A DNA stretch of 64,000 nt from an uncultured Lysobacteraceae bacterium (GTDB taxonomy: Bacteria > Pseudomonadota > Gammaproteobacteria > Xanthomonadales > Xanthomonadaceae): positions 52,265-116,264 of the forward strand of contig CADECF010000004.1 in assembly GCA_902825775.1 (NCBI GenBank). Reading direction: 5' to 3'. Of the stretch, positions 1-7,498 are shown piece after piece. The notes beneath the pieces are model-generated. The model did not search any database. It had not been told where the DNA came from and worked only from the letters and a program-made list of their open reading frames with translations. The translations under genes were made by a program, and so were the position numbers. Each line of letters starts with the position of its first letter. Within the stretch, counting starts at the first letter, position 1.

Positions 1-1263
1 GTAGGCCTGCGCGATCTGGATCGGCGTGGCGGAAATGCCGTAGCCGTAGGACATGGTCTGCTTGGTGGTGCCGCTCCAGCGCGCCGGCACGGGGAACAGG
101 CCCGGCACTTCGCCCGGGAAGCCGCTCTGGGTGCTCTGGCCATAGCCGAATCGGCGCAGGAAATCGTAGAAAGTCTGGTTCGACAGGCGCGCGGCGATCT
201 TGGACACGCCCACGTTCGAGCTCTTGCGGATCACGCCGGTGGTGTCGAGCACGCCGTAGTTATGGGTGTCGGTGGTGCGGTAGCGGCCGTTCGGGATCCA
301 GCCCGGATTGGTGTCGAACGTCGAGCGCGGCGTGATGACGCCGGCTTCCAAGCCGGCGGCCACGGTCAGCGGCTTCATCGTCGAGCCCGGCTCGATCACA
401 TCGGTCACCGCGCGATTGCGGTGGGTGTCCCGATTGCCGGCTTCGACCGCGTTGGGGTTGTACGAAGGCAGGTTCGCCATCGCCAGCACTTCGCCCGAAG
501 CGATGTCCAAGACTACGGTCGAGCCGCTGCTCGCGCCGGACTCCAGCAACGCGTTCTTCAGCTCGCGGTATGCGAGGTACTGAATACGGCGGTCGATGGT
601 GAGGGTGAGATCCTTGCCCGGCTGCGCCGCCTTGATCAGGTCCACGTTCTCGACGATGCGGCCGCGGTTGTCGCGGATCACGCGCTTGCTGCCCGGCGTG
701 CCGCGCAGCCATTCGTCGAACGCGAGCTCCAGGCCTTCCTGGCCGTGGTCGTCGATGTCGGTGAAGCCCAGCACGTGCGCCATCGCTTCGCCCTGCGGGT
801 AGAAACGGCGGAATTCGCGTTGCGAGGCCACGCCCGGTATGTCGAGCGCCACGATCTTCTTCGCCGCCACCGGGCTGATGCGGCGCTTGAGCCACATGAA
901 TTCCTTGCCGGCGCGCTGCGAGACTTTGCGCGTCAGATAGTCGGTCGGCACGCCTAGCGCCTTGGCAAGCTCCGGCAGGCGCGCGGGATTCTTCATCAAT
1001 TCCTGCGGATCGGCCCAAACGGATTCCACCGGCGAGGACACGGCCAGCGGCTCGCCGTTGCGGTCGGTGATCATCCCGCGCGAAACCGGGATTTCGATGT
1101 CGCGCAGGAAGCGCGCATTGCCCTGCTTCTGGTAGAAATCGTTGTCGATCAGCTGCAGATCCACGGCGCGGCCGACCAGCGCCAGCGAGCACAGGCCGAG
1201 CGCGCCGGCGACCATCGCCAGCCGGGCGCGGAGATTGAACTGGGCGCGGTTGCGCGGCTTCAT
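1..1263 (-). CDS. ftsI: Peptidoglycan D,D-transpeptidase FtsI (PBP3), 3' end cut by window edge
   Basis: Septal penicillin-binding protein that cross-links peptidoglycan at the division site in the inner membrane/periplasm. 421 codons are visible and the reading frame runs off the left edge. The N-terminus is basic followed by one membrane anchor (about residues 14-32). The active-site serine lies in STMKP (about residue 294) and the second motif SSN at about residue 348; the third motif (KTG) would lie beyond the edge. The ATG overlaps the ftsL stop as ATGA, which fixes the start. It is the fourth gene of the mraZ-rsmH-ftsL-ftsI cluster, and mur genes are expected to the left. Identity is secure from motifs plus synteny. 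Confidence 0.95.
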   Translation of the reverse strand, partial: MKPRNRAQFNLRARLAMVAGALGLCSLALVGRAVDLQLIDNDFYQKQGNARFLRDIEIPVSRGMITDRNGEPLAVSSPVESVWADPQELMKNPARLPELAKALGVPTDYLTRKVSQRAGKEFMWLKRRISPVAAKKIVALDIPGVASQREFRRFYPQGEAMAHVLGFTDIDDHGQEGLELAFDEWLRGTPGSKRVIRDNRGRIVENVDLIKAAQPGKDLTLTIDRRIQYLAYRELKNALLESGASSGSTVVLDIASGEVLAMANLPSYNPNAVEAGNRDTHRNRAVTDVIEPGSTMKPLTVAAGLEAGVITPRSTFDTNPGWIPNGRYRTTDTHNYGVLDTTGVIRKSSNVGVSKIAARLSNQTFYDFLRRFGYGQSTQSGFPGEVPGLFPVPARWSGTTKQTMSYGYGISATPIQIAQAY

Positions 1264-1526
1264 GGGCGCACCACCACGATCTCGTCGGCTTCCGGGAATT
1301 TCATGCCGAGCTTGTTGCGCGCGATCTGGTCGATGCGGTTGCTCTCTGCCCAGGTCGCCTGCTCCAACTGCAGCCGGCCGAATTCGATGTTGAGCGCATC
1401 GCGCGCCTTTTCCAGTTTGGTCAGCTCGACGAACAGCTGCCGGTGCTGATGGCGCGCATACACCACCAGGATCGCGCTGCCGATGTTGGCGGCGATCAGC
1501 AGGGCCAGGAGTACGCGCAGGCTCAT
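1260..1526 (-). CDS. ftsL: Cell division protein FtsL
   Basis: Small bitopic division protein, 88 residues. It has a short cytoplasmic start, one membrane helix (about residues 4-22), then a periplasmic stretch with a heptad pattern expected to form the FtsLB coiled coil. FtsL bridges FtsB and the FtsWI synthase. The sequence is poorly conserved in general, so the call rests on size, topology and position between rsmH and ftsI. It overlaps both neighbours by the 4-nt ATGA arrangement, indicating translational coupling. Confidence 0.9.
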   Translation of the reverse strand: MSLRVLLALLIAANIGSAILVVYARHQHRQLFVELTKLEKARDALNIEFGRLQLEQATWAESNRIDQIARNKLGMKFPEADEIVVVRP

Positions 1527-2485
1527 GCGGCCTCCGCCAGTTTTTCGGCCACCCGCAGCACCGCACTGCGCGCGCGCGGATTGGCCGCGGTTTCGGCCGC
1601 ACCGGCCTTCTGCGCATCGCCGATCGCGCGCAAGGTCGGCACGAAAGTTTCGGCCTCCGGCAAGCGGCGATTGGCCGGCGGTGCCTTCGCATGCTTGGCG
1701 ATGAAACGCTTGACGATGCGGTCTTCCAGCGAATGGAAGCTGATCACCGCCAGCCGGCCTTGCGGCTTGAGTGCGGCGTGCGCGGCGTCGAGGCCGGCTT
1801 CCAGATCGGCCAATTCGCGATTGATATGGATGCGGATCGCCTGGAACGAACGCGTCGCCGGATGGATCTCTTGCTTGCCGCGCGGCATCGCCGATGCGAT
1901 CAGTTGCGCGAGCTCGCCGGTGCGTTCGATCGGCTGCTGCGCGCGGCGCGCGACGATGGTCCGCGCGATGCGCCGGCTCATGCGCTCTTCGCCGTAGGTC
2001 CACAGCACGTCGGCGATGTCCTGCTCGGACGCGCTCGCCAGCCATTGCGCCGCGCTCTGGCCGCTGTCGGAATCCATGCGCATGTCGAGCGGGCCGTCTT
2101 TGCCGAAGCTGAAGCCGCGTTCGGCGACGTCGAGTTGCGGGGACGAAACGCCCAGGTCGAACAGGATGCCGTCGAGGCCGGCTGCGGCCGCTTCCCAATG
2201 CGCGAAGTCGACGAAACTGCCGCGATGGATGGAGACGCGGGGATCCGTGCCGAACTCGCGCTCGGCCACCGCAATCGCCTCGGGATCCTTGTCCATCAGC
2301 AGCAGCCGCCCTCCCGTGCCCAGCCTTTGCAGCACGCCGCGCGCATGGCCGCCGCGACCGAACGTGCCGTCCAGATAAGTTCCGTCTTCGACCACCCGCA
2401 GCCCTTCCATGACCTGCTCGTACATCACCGGTAAGTGCTGCACAGGAAGGTGGGCGGACCGGCTATCCGCGCCACCCGCCGTCAC
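1523..2485 (-). CDS. rsmH: 16S rRNA (cytosine1402-N4)-methyltransferase RsmH
   Basis: SAM-dependent methyltransferase (MraW) that makes N4-methylation at C1402 of 16S rRNA, the same nucleotide whose ribose is methylated by RsmI, also encoded in this window. 320 residues. The family signature [10 protein letters not shown], the SAM-binding loop, sits near residues 35-45, and the C-terminal stretch around [17 protein letters not shown] is typical. I chose the GTG at 2485 because it overlaps the mraZ stop as GTGA and gives a normal N-terminus; the longer reading frame upstream is read-through of mraZ DNA in another frame. The stop overlaps ftsL as ATGA. Confidence 0.93.
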   Translation of the reverse strand: MTAGGADSRSAHLPVQHLPVMYEQVMEGLRVVEDGTYLDGTFGRGGHARGVLQRLGTGGRLLLMDKDPEAIAVAEREFGTDPRVSIHRGSFVDFAHWEAAAAGLDGILFDLGVSSPQLDVAERGFSFGKDGPLDMRMDSDSGQSAAQWLASASEQDIADVLWTYGEERMSRRIARTIVARRAQQPIERTGELAQLIASAMPRGKQEIHPATRSFQAIRIHINRELADLEAGLDAAHAALKPQGRLAVISFHSLEDRIVKRFIAKHAKAPPANRRLPEAETFVPTLRAIGDAQKAGAAETAANPRARSAVLRVAEKLAEAA

Positions 2486-2928
2486 AACTGCAAATCGAGC
2501 ATGTCCTCGCCCAGATCCGCGTCGCCGATGGTCTGGCGGATCTGCGCGTGGTGCGCCTGCTCGCTCCACAGTTCGAATTTGTCGCCCATGCCCAGCAGCA
2601 CGGCTTTTTTCTCGATGCCGACCGCGCTGCGGTGGCTGGCCGGCACGCTGATGCGGCCGCTGCCGTCGGGCTCGACGAAGCTCGCCGCGCCGACCAGTTT
2701 CAGTTGAAGGTTGCGGCTGACGCTCTTGGTGCGCGGCAGCGCGTTGATCTGGTCGCGCACGCGCTCCCAGACCGGCTGCGGGTAGAGGTAGAGGCTGCCG
2801 GCCTCGAACGGGTTGTAGGTGAGCACCAGCCGGTTGCCGCATTCGCGGGCGACAAGATCCCGATAGCCAGTGGGGATCGCCAGCCGGCCCTTGTCGTCGA
2901 TCGTGATGGCGGTCTCGCCCTGGAACAC
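2482..2928 (-). CDS. mraZ: Transcriptional regulator / division cluster protein MraZ
   Basis: MraZ is an AbrB-like DNA-binding protein that represses its own dcw operon through TGGGN repeats. Two MraZ repeats are visible (around [19 protein letters not shown] and [21 protein letters not shown]). I favour the GTG at 2928, giving VFQGETAI and 148 residues, the usual family length and N-terminus. An in-frame ATG at 2970 would add 14 residues but lies only 5 bp from the operator repeats and has no ribosome binding site. The stop overlaps rsmH. The start choice is the main uncertainty. Confidence 0.9.
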   Translation of the reverse strand: MFQGETAITIDDKGRLAIPTGYRDLVARECGNRLVLTYNPFEAGSLYLYPQPVWERVRDQINALPRTKSVSRNLQLKLVGAASFVEPDGSGRISVPASHRSAVGIEKKAVLLGMGDKFELWSEQAHHAQIRQTIGDADLGEDMLDLQL

Positions 2929-2975
2929 ACAGCCGTCCGGTTCTTGCCCGTCTTCGGCGGGCTTCAGCATCGGAA

Positions 2976-3000
2976 AACCACAAAAACCCAGGTTTCCCCA
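2976..3000 (-). promoter_or_regulatory. MraZ operator: three 10-bp-spaced TGGKN boxes
   Basis: Reading on the minus strand, TGGGG (3000-2996), TGGGT (2990-2986) and TGGTT (2980-2976) follow each other with exact 5-nt spacers. Known MraZ sites are direct TGGGN repeats with 5-nt spacers just upstream of mraZ. They sit immediately downstream of the predicted start point, so bound MraZ should block promoter clearance. Confidence 0.8.
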
Positions 3001-3009
3001 CGAGATGCC

Positions 3010-3038
3010 ACCTTAGGAGTGCCTCACAGGGTTGTCAA
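3010..3038 (-). promoter_or_regulatory. Predicted sigma70 promoter of the mra/dcw operon
   Basis: On the minus strand TTGACA (3038-3033, a perfect -35) is followed after exactly 17 nt by TAAGGT (3015-3010, -10 matching TA...T). The start point is expected near 3003, directly before the MraZ boxes. The pairing of a perfect -35 with the operator makes this one of the better-supported promoters in the window. Confidence 0.7.
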
Positions 3039-3380
3039 CAACTTTCAAGTCCGAATTTCGCTAGGCGCGTCAAGGACTTGCAGCAAACTTCAGAGACTTG
3101 TTCAAGCTTTATCCACAAGCTGCTGTTTCGTCTCAAATTTTGAGATTTGTCAAATTCTCACGCATGGTGAGACTTTCGTCTCGGCTTATGAATACGTCTT
3201 GCTGCGTCGCAACAATTCATAATATTGAACAAATTTGGGACAACCATCGGCTCATATCGATGATTGTTGCATTAGATGGCATCCATCCGATTTCTCCGAC
3301 GGCGGTCGTGCGAGGTTGCACAAATGGTTAATGCGCCGCTTGCTACGAATGTCACGCCCCTGCCAACGGAGATTTGGACA
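3039..3380. other. AT-rich intergenic region with DnaA box and paired palindromes
   Basis: No credible gene lies here. The stretch is clearly AT-richer than its surroundings. It contains a perfect DnaA box TTATCCACA (3109-3117), a palindrome TCTCAAA-T-TTTGAGA (3131-3145), a second inverted repeat TCTCAC-gcatg-GTGAGA (3156-3172), and two copies of TTTCGTCTC (3125-3133 and 3174-3182). These look like operator sites between the divergent mraZ operon and the lipoprotein pair; the binding protein is unknown. Confidence 0.5.
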
Positions 3381-3941
3381 ATGACCACACGCCGGATGCT
3401 GTCGCTGCTCGCCCTTTGCTTGCTTGCCGCTTGCAAGCAGCCATCGCCCGATACAAGCGCAACACAGTCCGCGGCCGATACGTCCGGCGCCGCCACCGAA
3501 GCGGCAACACCACCGAATCCAACCGTCGCACCGCAACCAACAGCGCCTCCTCCGGCTGCGGGGCCGATCGCCACGCAGATCGGCCCGAAAGGCTCGCAAT
3601 GGGACCTGTCCAAAGTCGCCGTGACCGGAAACGTGTTGACCGTGCAGTTCAACGTCCGCACCGGCGAAGAAAACCTGTGGAATCCGTCGCTGCCGCTGAG
3701 CGATGTCAGCGTCGTGGACGACGCCACTTCGCAACGCTACAGCCCGCTGAAGGACAATTCCGGCAAGCCGATGGCGGCTCCGTTGAATACGATCAATGAC
3801 CAGAAGCTCAAGCTCGACATCAAGAAGAATTCGAGCGGCGTGATCTGGGTCAAATTCCCGGCGCCGCCGGCGACGTCGCAGACCGTTTCGATCAACATTC
3901 CGGAAGTCGCTCCCTTCGACGGCGTGGCGATCCAGCGATGA
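3381..3941 (+). CDS. Lipoprotein of unknown function
   Basis: 186 residues. A signal peptide with lipobox LLAAC places the lipidated cysteine at residue 18. A Pro/Ala/Thr-rich linker (about 20-65) precedes a roughly 120-residue domain beginning near GSQWDLSKVAV that looks like a small beta-rich fold (alternating hydrophobic strands, no catalytic motif seen). I chose the ATG at 3381 because GGAG lies about 10 nt upstream and the lipoprotein signal starts there; the reading frame is open further upstream to 3276 but that part is not a signal peptide. It overlaps the next gene by ATGA, so the two lipoproteins are probably made together. Function not recognised. Confidence 0.8.
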   Translation: MTTRRMLSLLALCLLAACKQPSPDTSATQSAADTSGAATEAATPPNPTVAPQPTAPPPAAGPIATQIGPKGSQWDLSKVAVTGNVLTVQFNVRTGEENLWNPSLPLSDVSVVDDATSQRYSPLKDNSGKPMAAPLNTINDQKLKLDIKKNSSGVIWVKFPAPPATSQTVSINIPEVAPFDGVAIQR

Positions 3942-4558
3942 AATTTCTATTGCCGATTGCGCTGATCGGGCTTGCCTGCGGCTGCTCGCGGCCGGATGCG
4001 TCCGCAGGGCCGCAGCAGGAAGCCCGTCAGCCGAATTCCGAATCGACCCCGCCGCCATCGGCGCCGTCCCAAGACAATGCACAATCACCGGTTGCGCAAG
4101 GTTCTGCTTTGACCGGAAACGTCAGCGCACTCGCCGGCGACGTCTCGCAATTGCGAGGCCTGGTCGACAAGCTCGGCGGCGAGATTCGCGAGAGCGAAAT
4201 CTATGTCGCATTGCCGGCGGACACGCTGTTCGATTTCGACAAGGCCGAAATCCGCCCGGGCGCCGAAGCCGACCTGCGCACGCTTGCCGAGTTGATAGGC
4301 AAGACCCAGGGTACCGTGCAGCTCAAGGGATACACCGATGCCAAGGGCGAGGACGCCTACAACCTGGGGTTGTCCAAGCGCCGCGCCGACGCGGTCAAGA
4401 CCTGGTTGGCAGCGCACGGCGTGCCGGACGCACGCCTGCAGGCGGCCGGTTTCGGCGAAGCCGATCCGGTCGCGCCAAACCATAAGTCCGACGGCAAGGA
4501 CGACCCCGAAGGGCGAGCGAAGAATCGTCGCGTGGAGGCGATCATTCCGCGAAGCTGA
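3938..4558 (+). CDS. OmpA-family lipoprotein (peptidoglycan-binding)
   Basis: 206 residues. N-terminal lipoprotein-like signal with cysteines at residues 14 and 16, then a low-complexity linker and a short helical segment (about 60-85). The C-terminal half is an OmpA/Pal domain: FDFDKAEIRPGAEADLRTLA, then GYTDAKGEDAYNLGLSKRRA, with the conserved Asp and Arg that bind diaminopimelate of peptidoglycan. It probably links outer membrane to cell wall. The ATG overlaps the stop of the preceding lipoprotein gene, suggesting a two-gene operon. Confidence 0.85.
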   Translation: MKFLLPIALIGLACGCSRPDASAGPQQEARQPNSESTPPPSAPSQDNAQSPVAQGSALTGNVSALAGDVSQLRGLVDKLGGEIRESEIYVALPADTLFDFDKAEIRPGAEADLRTLAELIGKTQGTVQLKGYTDAKGEDAYNLGLSKRRADAVKTWLAAHGVPDARLQAAGFGEADPVAPNHKSDGKDDPEGRAKNRRVEAIIPRS

Positions 4559-4587
4559 TAAGCGGCCGAACGCCACGAGCGAGATCA

Positions 4588-4614
4588 AGAGCTCGCGGCT
4601 GAAGCCGCTCCCAC
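4588..4614. repeat. REP-A palindromic repeat, single copy
   Basis: Copy of the AGCTCGCGGCTGAAGCCGCT family that recurs at 11.8, 44.9, 54.7, 55.4, 62.2 and 63.9 kb. The core CGGCTgaAGCCG is itself palindromic. Located just after the OmpA lipoprotein gene. Confidence 0.85.
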
Positions 4615-4657
4615 GAAAAGCAGAAAGCCGATCGCGAGAAGCTAGACAAAAGGAATA

Positions 4658-4678
4658 GCCCCCTTTAGTAAAGGGGGC
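4658..4678. repeat. Perfect hairpin of C/G tracts
   Basis: GCCCCCTTTA-G-TAAAGGGGGC, two 10-nt arms around one base. Could act as a bidirectional stop between the OmpA lipoprotein gene and rnpB, but it has no U-run. Confidence 0.55.
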
Positions 4679-4714
4679 GCGCGACAGCGCGGGGAATTGG
4701 AAACACATAGCGGG

Positions 4715-4743
4715 CCCAAATTTTAGCTTCACCAAAATTTGGG
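4715..4743. repeat. Inverted repeat downstream of rnpB
   Basis: CCCAAATTTT (4715-4724) and AAAATTTGGG (4734-4743) form a 10-bp stem with a 9-nt loop, 28 nt past the RNase P RNA 3' end. It is a candidate end-processing or termination hairpin for rnpB; no U-run follows. Confidence 0.5.
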
Positions 4744-4770
4744 GTTTTCAATGCGTAGCATTGGAAACGC

Positions 4771-5122
4771 GAGGCGGAGCCGGCCGTTAAGCCGGGTTCT
4801 GTCGTGGACAGTCATTCCTCTAGGCGCATCGTCGCCGATACGCTCAAGCAACCTACCCGGAGACACCGCGGGCCGCGGCATAGTCTCCCTATTTGGTCTT
4901 GCTCCCGGTGGGGTTTGCCGTGCCGGTCCGTTACCGGACTCGCGGTGCGCTCTTACCGCACCATTTCACCCTTGCCACGCATTCCGAAGAACCGTTCGGC
5001 GGTATCTTTCTGTTGCACTTTCCGTCGGCTCGCGCCGCCCAGGCGTTACCTGGCACCGTGCCCTGTGGAGCCCGGACTTTCCTCGGCACCCTTGCGGGTG
5101 ACGCGACTGCCTGGCCGACTCC
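4771..5122 (-). ncRNA. rnpB: RNase P RNA, bacterial class A
   Basis: Catalytic RNA that removes 5' leaders from pre-tRNAs. Recognised on the minus strand by universally conserved blocks in order: GAGGAAAGTCCGGGCTCCA, GGTGCCAGGTAACGCCTGG, GGGTGAAATGGTGCGGTAAG, GAGCAAGACCAAATAGGG, and AGAGGAATGACTGTCCACGA. Roughly 352 nt, somewhat shorter than the 377 nt of E. coli M1 RNA. Ends are set by alignment to M1 from memory and may be off by a few nt. Several short reading frames fall inside it and are not genes. Confidence 0.97.
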
Positions 5123-5131
5123 GCCGCGCCT

Positions 5132-5140
5132 ATTATCGCA
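5132..5140 (-). promoter_or_regulatory. Extended -10 promoter of rnpB
   Basis: Minus-strand TGCGATAAT: a GATAAT -10 hexamer (5137-5132) with the TG of an extended -10. The start point expected 7 nt downstream, near 5125, agrees with the RNA 5' end inferred independently. No good -35 is visible. Confidence 0.6.
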
Positions 5141-5173
5141 CGCGGGCCCTTCAGCCGCGGAAAGCCCGCTTTT

Positions 5174-5247
5174 TGTAGAGTCGAGCTTGCTCGACTGCTC
5201 TTATCGCCATCTGGTATGAAAAGCAGTCGAGCAAGCTCGACTCTACA
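5174..5247. repeat. REP-D head-to-head pair
   Basis: TGTAGAGTCGAGCTTGCTCG (left arm from 5174) is repeated in inverse at 5222-5247, with about 21 nt between the arms. Each arm also contains the palindrome CGAGCttGCTCG. It overlaps the last bases of the chromate transporter gene and lies between that gene and rnpB. Other copies occur at 6.5, 9.5, 35.3, 36.9 and 49.1 kb. Confidence 0.85.
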
Positions 5248-6484
5248 GAGCGCGAGGCAATGTGCTGGCGAGTAGGCCGAGCACAGCCATTCCCAGGACG
5301 ACCAGCCACGGCGGCAGTTTCCAACGGATCAGCGCGACCACGCCCAGCACGACCAGCGCCAGATCGCCGGGGCCGTGCACCGCGCTGGTCCAGACCGGCC
5401 GGTACAGAGCCGCCAGCAATAATCCGACCACGGCGGCGTTGATGCCGGCCAATGCCGCCTGCATGCGGACGTTGCGGCGCAATTCCTCCCAGAACGGCGA
5501 CACGCCGACGACCAGCAGGAACGAGGGCAGGAAGATCGCCAGCAAACAAAGCAAACCGCCCCGCCATCCGCCCGGCCCCGCCGTGAGGGACGCGCCGAGA
5601 AAAGCGGCGAAGGTGAACAACGGTCCCGGTACTGCCTGCGCGGCACCGTAACCGGCCAGGAAAACATCGTCGGTGATCCAGCCGACCGGCACCACCGCCG
5701 CCTGCAGCAACGGCAGCACCACATGGCCGCCGCCGAATACGAGCGCACCGGCGCGGTAGAACGCCGAAAATACAGCCAGACCTTCAAGCGGCCAGATGCG
5801 CGTAGCCAACGGCAGGGCCAGCAACAGTGCGAAGAAGAGCGCAAGCGATACCGCGCCGAAGCGCCGCGATACGCGGGTCGGCAAGGCATCGTGCGGCGCC
5901 GATGCGACGCGTCGTAAAAACAATATTCCGATGATGCCGCCGAATACGATCACACCCACCTGACCCCAGGCATCGGGCCGCAGCAACACGGCGACCGCCG
6001 CCAGTATCGCGATCGCGATCCGCGGCCGATCCGGGCAGAGCGTGCGCGCCATCCCCCATACCGCCTGCGCGACTACCGCGACCGCGACCAGCATCAAGCC
6101 ATGCACCGCGCCCGGCGACCATTGCATGCCCCAGGCCGAGGCCGCCTGCGCAAACAGGATCAGCGCGATCGCCGACGGCAACGTGAAGCCGCACCAAGCC
6201 GCCAAGGCGCCGCGCATGCCGCCGCGCGCGAGGCCGATCGCGATGCCGGCCTGACTGCTCGCGGGGCCCGGAAGGAACTGGCAGAGCGCGATCAAGTCGG
6301 CGTAGCTGCGTTCGGAGAGCCAGTGTCGCCGCACCACGAATTCGTCGCGGAAATAACCCAGGTGCGCGATCGGGCCGCCGAACGAGGTCAACCCCAATCG
6401 CAGGAATACGAGGAATATCGTCCAGGCGCTGTCGTGCGCCCGATCGGCGGCACCGGTTCCGTTTTCAGTCACGGGACGGAACAT
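5243..6484 (-). CDS. chrA: Chromate transporter, CHR family (two-domain ChrA)
   Basis: Inner-membrane CHR-family protein, 413 residues, the length of the long two-domain type. Each half starts with the family signature: FLRLGLTSFGGPIAHLGYF near residue 28 with LCQFLPGPASSQ near 67, and a degenerate second copy (GALVFGGGHVVLPLL, then AVPGPLFTFAAFLG) near residues 240-290. About ten hydrophobic segments. Proven members expel chromate using proton force, but many homologues have no tested substrate, so the chromate role is family inference. Stands alone, flanked on both sides by REP-D hairpin pairs. Confidence 0.88.
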   Translation of the reverse strand: MFRPVTENGTGAADRAHDSAWTIFLVFLRLGLTSFGGPIAHLGYFRDEFVVRRHWLSERSYADLIALCQFLPGPASSQAGIAIGLARGGMRGALAAWCGFTLPSAIALILFAQAASAWGMQWSPGAVHGLMLVAVAVVAQAVWGMARTLCPDRPRIAIAILAAVAVLLRPDAWGQVGVIVFGGIIGILFLRRVASAPHDALPTRVSRRFGAVSLALFFALLLALPLATRIWPLEGLAVFSAFYRAGALVFGGGHVVLPLLQAAVVPVGWITDDVFLAGYGAAQAVPGPLFTFAAFLGASLTAGPGGWRGGLLCLLAIFLPSFLLVVGVSPFWEELRRNVRMQAALAGINAAVVGLLLAALYRPVWTSAVHGPGDLALVVLGVVALIRWKLPPWLVVLGMAVLGLLASTLPRAL

Positions 6485-6488
6485 GCTT

Positions 6489-6557
6489 TGTAGAGCGGGG
6501 CTTGCTTCGCTGCTCTTGATTCAAGGCGAAAAGCAGCGGAGCAAGCTCCGCTCTACA
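6489..6557. repeat. REP-D head-to-head pair
   Basis: TGTAGAGCGGGGCTTGCTTC at 6489 faces its inverse AGCAGCGGAGCAAGCTCCGC at 6532, in the gap between rsmI and the chromate transporter. Same family as the pair at 5174-5247, with a few substitutions. Confidence 0.85.
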
Positions 6558-6588
6558 AGGCAACATCGCAGCTCCGATGGCCATTCGG

Positions 6589-7437
6589 CTAACTGCCATA
6601 CAACGCCTTGCGCGGCGCGCCGCTCAGTTCCGCGGCCAACTTAGCGGCCGTCGACGGCGGCAGATGCTCGCTGAGTTTGGCGTAGAGGCGGCGGCCTTCG
6701 GCGATCTTGGCGTCGGCATCCTCGCCCGCGCCATGCACGAGCAGCACGAATTCGCCTTTGCGCTGATTGGGATCGGCGTCGACGCGCGCGCGCAGCTCCT
6801 CGAGTGTGCCATCGAGCACCGTCTCGAACAGTTTGGTCAGTTCGCGCGCGATCACGGCCGCGCGCTGCGCGCCGAAAGCGACGACGGCATCGGCCAAAGC
6901 GTCTTCGATGCGGTGCGCGGATTCGTAGAACACCAGCGTGCGCGTTTCGCTCGCAAGCGCGGACAGGCGTTCGCGCCGCGCGGTCGCCTTCGCCGGCAGG
7001 AAGCCTTCGAACACGAAACGGTCGCTGGGCAATCCCGCCACGCTGAGCGCGGCGATCAATGCGCTGGGCCCAGGCACGGCACTCACTGCGACGCCCGCCG
7101 CGCGCGCCGCGCGGACCAGCCGGAACCCGGGATCGCTGACCAGCGGCGTGCCGGCATCCGAGACCAGGGCCAGCGATTCGCCGGCGAGCAGCCGCGTCAC
7201 CAGCCGTTCCGCGATCTCGTCCTCGTTATGCTCGTGCAGCGCGATCAAGGGCCGTTCCACCCCGAAATGCGCCAGCAATTGGCGCGTATGACGGGTGTCT
7301 TCGGCGCAGATCGCCGCGACGCTCTTGAGCGTGTCCAACGCGCGCGGACTGAGGTCGCCCAAATTGCCGATCGGGGTCGCGACCACGAACAGGCTGCCTG
7401 AACGGACCGCGCCGGCGGGTTGTGAAGGGCCTGACAT
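6589..7437 (-). CDS. rsmI: 16S rRNA (cytidine1402-2'-O)-methyltransferase RsmI
   Basis: Methylates the 2'-OH of C1402 in 16S rRNA using SAM, completing the m4Cm modification with RsmH. 282 residues, tetrapyrrole-methylase fold: N-terminal LFVVATPIGNLGDLSPRAL, EDTRHTRQLL near 41, SDAGTPLVSDPG near 88, and FYESAHRI near 158. GGAGAAA lies about 6 nt upstream of the ATG. Transcribed away from lpoA with 61 bp between them, the yraL/yraM arrangement known from other gammaproteobacteria. Confidence 0.95.
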   Translation of the reverse strand: MSGPSQPAGAVRSGSLFVVATPIGNLGDLSPRALDTLKSVAAICAEDTRHTRQLLAHFGVERPLIALHEHNEDEIAERLVTRLLAGESLALVSDAGTPLVSDPGFRLVRAARAAGVAVSAVPGPSALIAALSVAGLPSDRFVFEGFLPAKATARRERLSALASETRTLVFYESAHRIEDALADAVVAFGAQRAAVIARELTKLFETVLDGTLEELRARVDADPNQRKGEFVLLVHGAGEDADAKIAEGRRLYAKLSEHLPPSTAAKLAAELSGAPRKALYGS

Positions 7438-7460
7438 CGTTTCTCCAGCGGCTGCGCGGG

Positions 7461-7466
7461 TAGAAT
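7461..7466 (+). promoter_or_regulatory. Candidate -10 of lpoA
   Basis: TAGAAT in the 61-bp divergent gap, 32 nt before the lpoA ATG. No convincing -35. The same TAGAAT hexamer appears before other genes in the window. Confidence 0.35.
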
Positions 7467-7498
7467 CCTAGCCGTTCTTCCCACCGAGACCCGCAACG

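Noticed and set aside
3109-3117. Possible replication origin because of the DnaA box
   Set aside because: Only one perfect box, no box cluster, and no dnaA, dnaN, gidA or parAB nearby.
3098-3331. 77-codon frame starting MFKLYPQAAVSS
   Set aside because: Falls in the AT-rich regulatory region, has no ribosome binding site and overlaps the palindromes and DnaA box.
4739-5219. Several 60-124 codon frames on the plus strand
   Set aside because: They lie inside RNase P RNA, which is transcribed from the other strand and explains the conservation.
5243-6484. Considered whether the chromate transporter marks a resistance island
   Set aside because: No other metal-resistance gene, transposase or tRNA nearby, and its composition matches the neighbours.
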